Source: Shewanella sp. MR-4 (GTDB taxonomy: Bacteria; Pseudomonadota; Gammaproteobacteria; Enterobacterales; Shewanellaceae). Taken from it: 64,000 nucleotides of DNA. Shown here one piece after another: positions 1-7,770 of this stretch. The stretch lies in assembly GCF_000014685.1 (NCBI RefSeq), contig NC_008321.1, positions 2,849,001 through 2,913,000 on the forward strand, written 5' to 3'. The position numbers and the translations under genes are program-made. A model generated the notes under the pieces. It searched no databases. It saw nothing but the letters and a program-made list of their open reading frames with translations, and was not told the DNA's origin. Position 1 is the stretch's first letter. Each line of letters begins with the position of its first letter.

Positions 1-1093
1 GGCCAACGAGTGCACGGGCACCTTCATTAAAGGCTTTTTGCGATAACAACATCCGGCGCACATCACCGTGTACCAAAATCGGATCGGCGGCTTTTTCAGG
101 CGCTTTAGCGCCACTGATGGCGCGGCTCTGCAATCTGTCCTTGGCATAGGCTAAAGCGTTTTGATAGGCGATTTCGGACACGCCTAACCCCTGCATCCCA
201 ACACCTAAGCGTGCTTGGTTCATCATGGTAAACATCGCGCGCAACCCTTGGTGGGGTTCGCCGACTAACTCACCGAGTGCCCCCTCAAATACCATCACGC
301 AGGTTGAGTTGCCATGGATCCCCATTTTGTGCTCAAGACCGCTAGCATAGAGGCTGTTCGCCTCTCCTAAACTACCATCACTGTTCACTAACACTTTGGG
401 CACGGCAAACAGTGAAATCCCCTTCACACCTTCGGGCGCGTCGGGTAAACGGGCGAGTACCAGATGCACTATGTTATCGGTAAATTGATGGTCACCCGAG
501 GAAATAAAAATCTTCTCCCCAGTGATGGCAAAGTAGCCGTCCGCCGCGGGAACGGCCTTAGTGCGCAATAGCGCTAAATCGGTTCCGGCATGGGATTCGG
601 TGAGGTTCATGGTGCCAGTCCATTCACCACTCACTAATTTGGCTAAGTATTTCTGTTTAAGTGCCTCACTGCCGTGGGCGTGAATGGCCGAATAGGCGCC
701 ATGGGTAAGGCCGGGATACATGGCAAAAGCCATGTTGGTCGAGGTTTGCATCTCGGTGGCAAAAATCCCGACCACTTCGGGCAGTCCTTGACCACCATAG
801 GCGGGATCGCAGGTCAGTGTCGGCCAGCCATTGTCGACAAATTGCTGATAGGCGTCGGCAAAACCTTCGGGGGTAACCACTTTACTATCCACGAGTTTGC
901 AGCCCTGCACATCCCCCACGCTATTTAACGGCAACATCACCTCAGTACTGAAATCCGCCATACCTTGAAGGATGGCATCGACCAGATCGGGGGCGATTTC
1001 ATCGAAGCCTTTAAGAGCATCTTGCTGATAAATATGCAACATTTCATCGAGGATAAATTGATAGTCACGTAGTGGTGCTTGATAGACTGGCAT
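1..1093 (-). CDS. Acyl-CoA dehydrogenase (N-terminal part; runs off the window)
   Basis: FAD-dependent acyl-CoA dehydrogenase, which oxidises acyl-CoA to enoyl-CoA in fatty-acid or related catabolism. About 364 residues are visible and the C-terminal part lies beyond position 1. The N-terminal helical extension (MPVYQAPLRDYQF) is typical of the large (~590 aa) acyl-CoA dehydrogenases. The middle domain has MNLTESHAGTDL followed by GEKIFISSGDH. The start at 1093 has a GGAAG ribosome site just upstream. It is transcribed away from yeaD, and a FadR-like 17-mer sits 36-52 bp upstream of the start codon, which would suit fatty-acid control. The substrate chain length cannot be told from sequence. 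Confidence 0.9.
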   Translation of the reverse strand, partial: MPVYQAPLRDYQFILDEMLHIYQQDALKGFDEIAPDLVDAILQGMADFSTEVMLPLNSVGDVQGCKLVDSKVVTPEGFADAYQQFVDNGWPTLTCDPAYGGQGLPEVVGIFATEMQTSTNMAFAMYPGLTHGAYSAIHAHGSEALKQKYLAKLVSGEWTGTMNLTESHAGTDLALLRTKAVPAADGYFAITGEKIFISSGDHQFTDNIVHLVLARLPDAPEGVKGISLFAVPKVLVNSDGSLGEANSLYASGLEHKMGIHGNSTCVMVFEGALGELVGEPHQGLRAMFTMMNQARLGVGMQGLGVSEIAYQNALAYAKDRLQSRAISGAKAPEKAADPILVHGDVRRMLLSQKAFNEGARALVG

Positions 1094-1128
1094 AATCGCT
1101 TCCCTTTCTTGTTTTATGGCAATGGACT

Positions 1129-1145
1129 AAGTGCTCTGACCACTT
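1129..1145. promoter_or_regulatory. Candidate FadR operator upstream of the acyl-CoA dehydrogenase
   Basis: The 17-mer AAGTGCTCTGACCACTT is a near-perfect palindrome (AAGTG.TC and GACCACTT) and agrees with the E. coli FadR consensus AACTGGTCnGACCAGTT at 13 of 16 defined positions. It lies in the divergent region between the acyl-CoA dehydrogenase (start 1093) and yeaD (start 1320), nearer the former. FadR represses beta-oxidation genes in gammaproteobacteria, so repression of the dehydrogenase is the simple inference. Regulation of yeaD is less likely from the distance. Confidence 0.6.
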
Positions 1146-1319
1146 TAGCTAAATCTGTTGAAAAAGGAAGCATCTGAGACTCTGTGCAGTACTTTTGTTT
1201 ACACAATCGAACAGCGAAACCGTAAATTGATCGCAACAAAGGCTTATGCTCAAGTGCAAAAGTTTGTAAGCTAAGTGTCTGTATTGCTGATACGTCATCA
1301 GGTTGAGGATATTGTTACT

Positions 1320-2168
1320 ATGGGTTCTGTTACCACCAAAAAACACGCAAACGGGCTCGATTATGTCGAAGTAAACACTGCGTTATGCCAAGCAAGGATT
1401 TTTTTACAGGGCGCGCAAATCGACCATTTTCAACCCGTAGGTAAGCCGCCCTTGTTATGGGTGTCTTCGGCGGATGACTATCAACCCGGTAATGGGATCC
1501 GTGGCGGTGTACCCGTCTGCTGGCCTTGGTTTGGCATGAGCAATCAAGCTAATTTTCCACAACATGGTTTTGCCCGTACCCGAATTTGGACACTCGAGTC
1601 GGTTGAGATGCGTAATCAATTGGTGGATTTACGTTTCAGTTTAACGATCAGCGAAGAAGACAAGGTCTTTTGGCCGCATCATACCCAAGTCAACGTCCTC
1701 TTTACCTTAGGTGAAACCTTAAGTATCAGCTTAGTTAACATTAACCTTGGCGATGTGCCCGTTACGCTCACCCAAGCACTACACAGCTATTTTCCGATTG
1801 AAGATATTCACCAGCTTAAGGCCACTGGTTTTAGTGGCGCTCAATATATTGAGTTTGCCGAAGGGCCTTTTCCGCAAACGACAGATGATGTGCTATTTGA
1901 CCGCGAAACCGACCGCGTTTACACCAACCTAGGTCCAGTTCAACACTTACATACGCCCAAAGGTGTGATTGAAGTGAGCCGCGAAAATAGCCACTCGGCC
2001 GTACTGTGGAACCCTTGGATTGAAAAATCGACTCGCCTTGCTCGCTTTAATGACGATGACTATCTGACCATGGTGTGTCTCGAAGCCGCCAATGTGCTTG
2101 AAGATAAATTAACGCTGGCTCCCGGCGAGAGTCACAGTTTAGTTACCCATATTCGCTGGGCAGACTAA
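1320..2168 (+). CDS. yeaD: D-hexose-6-phosphate mutarotase (aldose 1-epimerase family)
   Basis: Predicted YeaD-type hexose-6-phosphate epimerase that interconverts alpha and beta anomers of hexose phosphates in the cytoplasm. The galactose-mutarotase fold shows in GIRGGVPVCWPWFG near residues 55-70, in QHGFART, and in the C-terminal HSAVLWNPW and LAPGESHSL. I chose the ATG at 1320 (282 aa) over the in-frame GTG at 1275: a GAGG ribosome site precedes it and the conserved protein begins there. The gene stands alone, and its natural terminator is now separated from it by an insertion sequence. Confidence 0.88.
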   Translation: MGSVTTKKHANGLDYVEVNTALCQARIFLQGAQIDHFQPVGKPPLLWVSSADDYQPGNGIRGGVPVCWPWFGMSNQANFPQHGFARTRIWTLESVEMRNQLVDLRFSLTISEEDKVFWPHHTQVNVLFTLGETLSISLVNINLGDVPVTLTQALHSYFPIEDIHQLKATGFSGAQYIEFAEGPFPQTTDDVLFDRETDRVYTNLGPVQHLHTPKGVIEVSRENSHSAVLWNPWIEKSTRLARFNDDDYLTMVCLEAANVLEDKLTLAPGESHSLVTHIRWAD

Positions 2169-2213
2169 TCCGTCTTTATCCCCCTGTCCCGTCCTAAGAT
2201 AGGTTGACAGTTT

Positions 2214-3017
2214 TTAGGCCAGCTCCAGTAGCTGGCCTTTTCTATTGTGCACCTGATTAGGGGTTGCCATATTCAAACTCAGATGCGGTCTCATATCGTT
2301 GTATATTGCTATCGATTCTCTAACAAGTATCTTCAGCTCCGCAAATGTCCTACATCGGTGCAGTAAAAACTCCTGCTTCAGTATGCCATTCACTCTTTCT
2401 GCTAATGCATTTTGGTAGCAATCATAACCATCCGTCATTGATGGCTGGATTTGGCTCGCCTGAAGCGCATTCTGATAAACTGCTGAGCAGTATTGTAAGC
2501 CTCTGTCTGAGTGATGCACTGCGTTGCCGATATAGCGTTTATCTTTTATGGCCATTTTTAACGCTTTCACCACACTCTCGGCTTTCATGTCTTTACTCAC
2601 GTGATGACCGACTATCTTACGAGAACTGGCATCGGTGACCAGTGACAGGTAGTGCACACCTTGGTCTGACTCAAGATAGGTGATATCACTGACCAGTACA
2701 TGCCCTGCATCATGCAGTCCTTCCTCTTTCAGCAGATTAGGATGCTTCTTCATCCAGTGTTTGCTGAACGTGGTTTTTGTGTAGCTTTTCTTCGATTTAA
2801 CCAGTAAACCTTCACTTCTCAAATAGGTAAAGAACCCATCTCGCCCGAGTTTAATATCGTGCTCAACCAGCCTGGATTTTATCAACGTGTAGAGCTTACG
2901 GGCCCCTAACCTTGGCATATATTTACGCCAGTACTGGACCCAGTCTTGGATGACCGATAGCTCAGCTCTACGACTTTCCATTCGAGCAACTGCCTGATAA
3001 ATACCTTGCCTCGACAT
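2214..3017 (-). CDS. IS3-family transposase OrfB (DDE integrase domain)
   Basis: Catalytic half of the transposase, with a helical N-terminal segment followed by the rve integrase core. The acidic triad is visible: Asp in LVSDITYLES, Asp in HHSDRGLQYCS, and Glu in NALAERVNGILKQEF, with the last two about 35 residues apart. The formal ATG at 3017 is probably not the main start. The same frame is open from 3092, where a -1 slip out of OrfA joins the two into an OrfAB transposase of about 409 aa (2214-3442). It catalyses excision and integration of the element. Confidence 0.93.
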   Translation of the reverse strand: MSRQGIYQAVARMESRRAELSVIQDWVQYWRKYMPRLGARKLYTLIKSRLVEHDIKLGRDGFFTYLRSEGLLVKSKKSYTKTTFSKHWMKKHPNLLKEEGLHDAGHVLVSDITYLESDQGVHYLSLVTDASSRKIVGHHVSKDMKAESVVKALKMAIKDKRYIGNAVHHSDRGLQYCSAVYQNALQASQIQPSMTDGYDCYQNALAERVNGILKQEFLLHRCRTFAELKILVRESIAIYNDMRPHLSLNMATPNQVHNRKGQLLELA

Positions 3018-3046
3018 ACCCGCAGCACGACATGCGGCAGCGAGGT

Positions 3047-3442
3047 TTATTTCGCCGTTGCTTTTTGCTTGCCAGACGTACCGGATAAGTACTTTTTTCT
3101 GAGGCCTGCTCCATATTCATTGTCCATGATATCAACCATACCATTGAGGATTTTGTTACGCAGTTTCTCTTCTGCTAACTCACGTTCAAGGCGCTTGATA
3201 GTTTCGGCAGGGGTTTCTTTTGACTTAGGCATAAGGGGATGCTGAAAAGGTTTCGACCAATCGAGTCTACCATGTTTTCTAAGCCAAACGAGTACCGTTG
3301 AACGGCCTTGAATACCAAAACGGGCTTGGGCTTGTTTGTACGTCATTTCGCCTTTTTCAACACGCTCTACAACGCCTAATTTAAAGGCTAAGGTGTAATC
3401 TCGTTGTGTGCGCTTACGGCTTGAGTTAATTGATGTTGTCAT
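3047..3442 (-). CDS. IS3-family transposase OrfA (HTH DNA-binding)
   Basis: Small N-terminal transposase protein of 131 aa. It has a helix-turn-helix (LAFKLGVVERVEKGEMT, then YKQAQARFGI, then STVLVWLRKHG) and a leucine-zipper-like tail (ERELAEEKLRNKILNGM). It binds the element's ends and gives rise to OrfAB by frameshifting. At 3098-3092 the minus strand reads A AAA AAG in the zero frame (codons AGA AAA AAG), the classic -1 slippery heptamer. The -1 frame is open from there into OrfB with no stop. Confidence 0.92.
   Translation of the reverse strand: MTTSINSSRKRTQRDYTLAFKLGVVERVEKGEMTYKQAQARFGIQGRSTVLVWLRKHGRLDWSKPFQHPLMPKSKETPAETIKRLERELAEEKLRNKILNGMVDIMDNEYGAGLRKKYLSGTSGKQKATAK
3092..3098 (-). 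promoter_or_regulatory. Programmed -1 ribosomal frameshift heptamer A AAA AAG
   Basis: On the minus strand the heptamer AAAAAAG falls in OrfA's frame as A-AAA-AAG, encoding the end of Arg then Lys-Lys. Slipping back one base continues as GTA CTT ATC CGG into the OrfB frame with no stop codon, as in other IS3-family elements. The ratio of OrfA to OrfAB would set the transposition rate. Confidence 0.85.
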
Positions 3443-3494
3443 AAAGAAGTCCTCTTTATGTCAACGTATTTCAGGACTAGACACCCATCAATGC

Positions 3495-3523
3495 AAAAGC
3501 CCAGAGCATGACTGGGCTTTTTT
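3495..3523 (+). terminator. Rho-independent terminator, originally directly behind yeaD
   Basis: A 10-bp stem AAAAGCCCAG / CTGGGCTTTT with loop AGCATGA is followed by a T run. It also has a short T run on the other strand, so it can serve both yeaD (+) and the convergent dehydrogenase gene ending at 3564. Removing the insertion sequence brings it within about 27 bp of the yeaD stop codon. Confidence 0.85.
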
Positions 3524-3563
3524 ATGCCATCAAACTTATGATGGCCATCTATTAGGCAACAAC

Positions 3564-4439
3564 CTACTTAGTGCTTTTCTCTAAACGCGCTAACAAGCTA
3601 GAAGTATCCCAACGATTACCGCCCATGGCTTGAACTTCAGAATAAAACTGATCCACTAGCGCGGTTAAGGGTAAGTGCGAACCATTGCGGCGAGCTTCTT
3701 CTAGGGCAATGCCTAAATCTTTACGCATCCAATCGACGGCAAAACCAAAATCATAGTTTTGGCCCCACATGGTTTTGTAGCGATTTTCCATCTGCCAGCT
3801 TTGCGCCGCGCCTTTACTGATCACCTCAACCACTTTTTCACCGTCAAGACCAGCCTTACGGGCAAATTGCAGTGCTTCGGCAAGGCCTTGAACCACACCA
3901 GCGATACAAATTTGGTTGACCATCTTAGTGAGTTGGCCAGCACCAACCTCACCTAAACGCTCTGCGCAGCGAGCAAACGCTTCGATAACGGGCTTTACAC
4001 GCTCGAATACGGCTTGATCGCCCCCAACCATCACGGTCAGTACGCCATTTTCGGCGCCAGCTTGGCCACCCGATACAGGCGCATCGAGAAAATCGACGCC
4101 TTTTTCGGCCAGCACTTTATGTAATTCACGGGCCACATCGGCAGAAGCCGTCGTATGGTCAACCAATACAGTGCCGGGTGCCATTCCATGGACCACACCA
4201 TCATTGCCTAATACCACTTCACGCAAGTCGTTATCGTTGCCTACACAGGTAAAAACAATATCTTGGCCAATAGCCGCTTCTTTAGGCGTTGGGCAGCAAC
4301 GACCGCCGTAGTTCTCGACCCAAGTTTGTGCCTTAGCAAAAGTACGGTTATACACAGTAACCTCATGGCCCTTGTTGAGTAAGTGTCTTGCCATGGGGTA
4401 ACCCATTACGCCTAAACCAATAAATGCGACTTTTGCCAT
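3564..4439 (-). CDS. NAD(P)-dependent beta-hydroxyacid dehydrogenase (3-hydroxyisobutyrate / tartronate semialdehyde reductase family)
   Basis: A 291-aa oxidoreductase of the 6-phosphogluconate-dehydrogenase-like superfamily. The N-terminal Rossmann motif is GLGVMGYPMARHL at residues 7-19. The substrate-binding signature DAPVSGGQAGAENG follows, and the catalytic lysine is in GQLTKMVNQ. The start at 4439 puts the Rossmann beta strand at the N terminus as the family requires; an in-frame upstream extension to 4541 looks spurious. Whether it acts on 3-hydroxyisobutyrate (valine catabolism) or tartronate semialdehyde cannot be decided: no mms or gar genes are beside it. Confidence 0.85.
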   Translation of the reverse strand: MAKVAFIGLGVMGYPMARHLLNKGHEVTVYNRTFAKAQTWVENYGGRCCPTPKEAAIGQDIVFTCVGNDNDLREVVLGNDGVVHGMAPGTVLVDHTTASADVARELHKVLAEKGVDFLDAPVSGGQAGAENGVLTVMVGGDQAVFERVKPVIEAFARCAERLGEVGAGQLTKMVNQICIAGVVQGLAEALQFARKAGLDGEKVVEVISKGAAQSWQMENRYKTMWGQNYDFGFAVDWMRKDLGIALEEARRNGSHLPLTALVDQFYSEVQAMGGNRWDTSSLLARLEKSTK

Positions 4440-4466
4440 GAGGAATTCCTTTAATTGATAAACAAG

Positions 4467-4480
4467 GTGAAACGTTTTAC
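4467..4480. promoter_or_regulatory. Small palindrome upstream of the dehydrogenase gene
   Basis: GTGAAACGTTTTAC is a 14-bp near-palindrome around AAACGTTT, 28-41 bp upstream of the start at 4439. Position and symmetry suit a repressor site. The regulator is unknown; TetR-type acyl-CoA regulators of the PsrA sort are one possibility. Confidence 0.3.
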
Positions 4481-4737
4481 ACCACACATTTGCCCTGCGT
4501 TCATTAACATCGCTAAATTGACAATACTGAATTGACAACAATGGACTAACGACACGCAGAACGCGCGCTTATGTTACTCCGAGAAAGACCCGACCTAAAC
4601 TAAAAAAATGCGAGCAAGTGTTTCAACTTAAAGGGTCAATCCGTAGCAGAAAACGCTGGCGGCAGTGTAGCACTCGCTTAGGCAAGCGTCAGAGTAAAAA
4701 TGCCCTCGACAGCAAACGCAGTGTTCGACAGAAACAA

Positions 4738-4766
4738 CAAAGGCGCACACTGGCGCCTTTGCTTTT
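4738..4766 (-). terminator. Terminator of the thioesterase gene
   Basis: A perfect 9-bp stem CAAAGGCGC / GCGCCTTTG (4738-4746 and 4753-4761) with a 6-base loop. It lies about 20 bp downstream of the stop codon at 4782, with T-rich sequence on both sides. Confidence 0.75.
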
Positions 4767-4781
4767 TATCACGAACCAAAA

Positions 4782-5261
4782 TCACTTTTGCACGTGGGCT
4801 TCCATTTCAGCGCCAATTTTCTTGCGCATTTCCATTAAGCGCAGCGCAGAATCACGCAGATGAATATCATGCTCAGTCTGCGGCACCCATTCAGGCACGG
4901 GTGTCGGTTGTCCGTTTTCATCCACGGCAACCATGATAACGATACAATGAGTCGTGAGATGGCGCTCAGAGACCTTGGGATCCCCTGCCCGCACATCAAT
5001 CCCGATATGCATCGAGGTCTTGCCGGTATAAATCACCTTAGCGCTGACTTCGACAATATTGCCCACGAGGATCGGTTGTACAAATCGGATCCCCCCCGCA
5101 TAGGCGGTAATACAATATTTACCACTCCAACCCGCAGCGCAGGCATAGGCCGCAAGGTCAATCCATTTCATCACAGCGCCACCGTGAACCTTACCACCAA
5201 AATTCACATCCGCAGGCTCAGACAAAAATCTCAGGGTAATTTGTCTATCGATACCAGCCAT
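4782..5261 (-). CDS. Acyl-CoA thioesterase (hotdog fold, YciA/BFIT-like)
   Basis: A 159-aa single-hotdog acyl-CoA hydrolase releasing free acid and CoA. Family signatures are NFGGKVHGGAVMKWIDLAAYACA (split across residues 20-42) and the TGKTSMHIGIDVRAGD beta strand. The length is normal for YciA-like enzymes. It is a single-gene unit with its own terminator, near other acyl-CoA enzymes. The C-terminal charged helix (LRLMEMRKKIGAEME) is a common extension. The physiological substrate is unknown. Confidence 0.85.
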   Translation of the reverse strand: MAGIDRQITLRFLSEPADVNFGGKVHGGAVMKWIDLAAYACAAGWSGKYCITAYAGGIRFVQPILVGNIVEVSAKVIYTGKTSMHIGIDVRAGDPKVSERHLTTHCIVIMVAVDENGQPTPVPEWVPQTEHDIHLRDSALRLMEMRKKIGAEMEAHVQK

Positions 5262-5377
5262 ATAACCTCAACTTATTCAGCCTCTGTGGCTCAATGATTT
5301 TGCAATAAGTTGAGTTTACGATAGAAATGGTCAATAGCGTAAAGATAATTGCGATTGTCTTCGTGAAGATAACCGAT

Positions 5378-5746
5378 TTAGCCAAAGTAGCTTATCAGCC
5401 CACAGGAGAGTAATAATCCCGGCAACGCTAAGCGATACAACCACAGCTGTAATTGGCTGCTGACAAAGCGAGTCCCCTTACCAAAGGTATAAAGCCCAAG
5501 TCCAAATAGAAACAACCCAATCACTTCAAATCCCGACGATAAATGGTTGTTACCACCGACGCTGATGGCAGTCACCAATAAGGCGAACCACACCAGCACA
5601 TATGCCGCAATCGCAAAGGTGAAGGTCTTCATGCCGATATCCATATTAGGATGCCAAGCTTTAGATTCACCACGAATTAATTCGGTTAAATTAGCGGTTA
5701 CCGCCCCAACGATAGGCACAAGCGGGATCACCAGAGGGTTTAGCAT
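5378..5746 (-). CDS. Hypothetical four-helix inner-membrane protein
   Basis: A 122-aa hydrophobic protein with likely membrane segments at about residues 2-19, 42-62, 70-88 and 101-120. A short polar stretch (RGESKAWHPNMDIG) lies between the first two. I recognise no catalytic motif or named family. It sits alone between the thioesterase and fabF and has no partner that suggests a role. Confidence 0.6.
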   Translation of the reverse strand: MLNPLVIPLVPIVGAVTANLTELIRGESKAWHPNMDIGMKTFTFAIAAYVLVWFALLVTAISVGGNNHLSSGFEVIGLFLFGLGLYTFGKGTRFVSSQLQLWLYRLALPGLLLSCGLISYFG

Positions 5747-5878
5747 GACAAGCTTCCTTTTAAATAGAATATGCCTGTCATTATCGGCGCCAAGTAAGAT
5801 TAAACAAGTAGGATGAACAAAGGTTAACCCTTAGGATATCAGCATGTTAGAAAGTGATATCCGGCACAATTCGAGCAT

Positions 5879-5908
5879 AAAAAAATGCGCCCATAGGCGC
5901 ATTTTTTT
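5879..5908 (-). terminator. Terminator at the end of the fab operon
   Basis: Stem TGCGCC / GGCGCA with loop CATA, flanked by A7 and T7 runs so that the stem extends and works in both directions. It lies 18 bp past the fabF stop codon. Confidence 0.88.
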
Positions 5909-5925
5909 ATCGATCTTATCGCTGT

Positions 5926-7173
5926 TTAGACTTTCTTAAACAGCAATGAACCGTTAGTGCCACCAAAACCGAAGGAGTTACACAGAGCATACTCTAACTT
6001 CACATCGCGGGCAGTGTGTGCCACGAAGTCTAAATCACAACCTTCGTCTGGATTATCGAGGTTGATGGTCGGCGGTACGGCTTGATCGCGCAGCGCAAGC
6101 AAAGTGAAAATCGCTTCAACCGCACCCGCAGCGCCCAGCAAGTGACCCGTCATAGACTTAGTCGAACTAACTAGCAGATTATAAGCGTGGTCGCCAAATA
6201 CTGATTTCACCGCTGCTGCTTCGGCTTTATCGCCCGCTGGCGTTGAAGTACCGTGCGCATTGATATAACCAATTTTTTCAAATGGCAGCTTGGCATCATT
6301 CACCGCATTAACCATAGCCGCCGCAGCGCCCGCACCATCGCTTGGTGGCGATGTCATGTGGAACGCATCACCGCTCATACCAAAGCCAACAAGTTCGCCA
6401 TAAATGGTCGCACCGCGCGCCTTAGCATGCTCGTATTCTTCCATCACCATCACACCCGCGCCATCACCGATGACGAAACCATCACGGTCTTTGTCCCACG
6501 GACGGCTAGCCGCCGTTGGGTCATCGTTACGGGTTGACAGCGCTTTAGCTGCGCCAAAACCACCTACGCCTAATGGACAAGTCACATCTTCGGCGCCGCC
6601 GGCGATCATCACATCGGCATCGCCATAGGCAATGGTGCGCGCCGCAAAACCGATGTTGTGCACACCAGTAGTACAAGCGGTCGTGACGGCAAAGTTAGGG
6701 CCAGTCATACCGTACATAATCGATAAATGGCCGGCGATCATGTTGATGATGGTACTTGGCACGAAGAAAGGTGAAATTTTACGAGGGCCACCACTTAATA
6801 ACGCGCTATGGTTTTGTTCAATCAACCACATGCCCCCCATGCCCGCACCAATAGCGGTACCGACGCGGCCTGGGTTTACTTTGCTCATATCCAGACCCGA
6901 GTCTTGGATAGCTTGGATGCCCGCAGCCATACCATATTGAATAAAGAGGTCCATTTTACGGGCGTCTTTTTTGGTTAAGTACTGCTCGACATCGAAATCT
7001 TTTACAGAACCACTGAAACGAGTGGTGAATTCGCTGGCATCAAATTTGGTTATAGGTGCAATACCACTCTTACCCGAAAGCAGGGCTTTCCAAGTAGTGT
7101 CGACAGTATTGCCCACGGGCGTTACTAACCCTAAACCGGTTACCACTACACGACGTTTAGACACGGCAGTCAC
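5926..7173 (-). CDS. fabF: 3-oxoacyl-[acyl-carrier-protein] synthase II
   Basis: KAS II (415 aa) condenses malonyl-ACP with acyl-ACP in fatty-acid elongation, including the temperature-controlled C16:1 to C18:1 step. The Cys-His-His triad is visible: Cys near residue 167 in TTACTTGVHN, His in NAHGTSTPAGD, and His in SMTGHLLGAAG. The N terminus KRRVVVTGLGLVTPVG and the C-terminal NSFGFGGTNGSLLF are conserved. It is the last gene of the leftward cluster, behind acpP and its terminator, so it may be made from acpP read-through or its own promoter in the 200-bp gap. Confidence 0.97.
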   Translation of the reverse strand: MTAVSKRRVVVTGLGLVTPVGNTVDTTWKALLSGKSGIAPITKFDASEFTTRFSGSVKDFDVEQYLTKKDARKMDLFIQYGMAAGIQAIQDSGLDMSKVNPGRVGTAIGAGMGGMWLIEQNHSALLSGGPRKISPFFVPSTIINMIAGHLSIMYGMTGPNFAVTTACTTGVHNIGFAARTIAYGDADVMIAGGAEDVTCPLGVGGFGAAKALSTRNDDPTAASRPWDKDRDGFVIGDGAGVMVMEEYEHAKARGATIYGELVGFGMSGDAFHMTSPPSDGAGAAAAMVNAVNDAKLPFEKIGYINAHGTSTPAGDKAEAAAVKSVFGDHAYNLLVSSTKSMTGHLLGAAGAVEAIFTLLALRDQAVPPTINLDNPDEGCDLDFVAHTARDVKLEYALCNSFGFGGTNGSLLFKKV

Positions 7174-7332
7174 CTTTTGAATGCTAAATAGATTAAGTTA
7201 TGACAGACAAATGCGGTTCTATCATTAAAAAGTCTTCGCCAATCTGCGGCGAGCATCTCATGGACAAATGCAACACAGATTCCAGAGACGATTGAATGGC
7301 ACTATTGCAGAATTAGGCGGGGGTAAAACAAA

Positions 7333-7358
7333 AACAGGCGGCATATTTGCCGCCTGTT
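7333..7358 (-). terminator. Terminator/attenuator between acpP and fabF
   Basis: A perfect 11-bp stem (AACAGGCGGCA / TGCCGCCTGTT) with loop TATT is followed on the minus strand by a T-rich run. It starts about 15 bp after the acpP stop. It should end most acpP transcripts and let a fraction into fabF, which fits the need for far more ACP than enzyme. Confidence 0.88.
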
Positions 7359-7373
7359 CTCTAGAATTCAGAA

Positions 7374-7607
7374 TTACTGATTCTTAGAAACGTAATCGAT
7401 CGCTGCTTGAACAGTAGTGATCTTTTCAGCTTCTTCATCAGGGATCTCGGTATCAAACTCTTCTTCCAGAGCCATAACCAACTCAACAGTGTCCAGAGAA
7501 TCTGCACCCAGATCGTCAACGAAAGATGCCGCTGGTTTAACGTCTTCTTCTTTAACGCCCAGTTGCTCTACAATGATTTTCTTTACACGTTCTTCGATGT
7601 TGCTCAT
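7374..7607 (-). CDS. acpP: Acyl carrier protein
   Basis: A 77-aa acidic acyl carrier protein, the carrier of all fatty-acid intermediates. Ser37 in GADSLDTVELVMALEEEF is the 4'-phosphopantetheine attachment site. The sequence is nearly the E. coli type throughout (VDDLGADSLD, IPDEEAEKITTV). An AGGAAAG ribosome site precedes the ATG. It lies in the order fabD-fabG-acpP-fabF and is bracketed by hairpins on both sides, so its mRNA is probably a discrete stable species. Confidence 0.98.
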   Translation of the reverse strand: MSNIEERVKKIIVEQLGVKEEDVKPAASFVDDLGADSLDTVELVMALEEEFDTEIPDEEAEKITTVQAAIDYVSKNQ

Positions 7608-7689
7608 TAGTTTTCTTTCCTATTCAAATTACGCACTTGCGTAAGATTGCGAGTAGTTTATTAGATTTGGCTGACAATGCAAGCTTAGT

Positions 7690-7710
7690 TTTCGTGGTCT
7701 AACCACGAAA
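7690..7710 (-). promoter_or_regulatory. Intercistronic hairpin between fabG and acpP
   Basis: A perfect 9-bp inverted repeat TTTCGTGGT / ACCACGAAA around CTA lies in the 163-bp gap. As fabG-acpP mRNA it reads UUUCGUGG-UUAGA-CCACGAAA. No T run follows, so it is more likely a processing or stabilising structure, or an operator, than a terminator. Confidence 0.55.
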
Positions 7711-7770
7711 TTTAGCGACCAATTGATACAGATCACTACTCAGTTGCGACAGTATCCCTGCCATCCGCCC

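Larger units (their letters stand above)
2185..3483 (-). mobile_element. Complete IS3-family insertion sequence, about 1.3 kb
   Basis: The element is bounded by imperfect 25-bp terminal inverted repeats at 2185-2209 and 3459-3483; both outer ends begin TGTC and both inner ends finish GTTGACA. A 3-bp CCC target duplication flanks it (2182-2184 and 3484-3486). Inside are two overlapping-frame transposase genes read leftward. IRs, target duplication, catalytic DDE residues and a frameshift heptamer are all intact, so the copy looks young and possibly active. I recognise the family but do not assign a specific IS name. Confidence 0.93.

Noticed and set aside
2345..3245. Plus-strand open frames inside the IS element
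   Set aside because: They are antisense shadows of the two transposase genes, which have DDE residues and a frameshift site.
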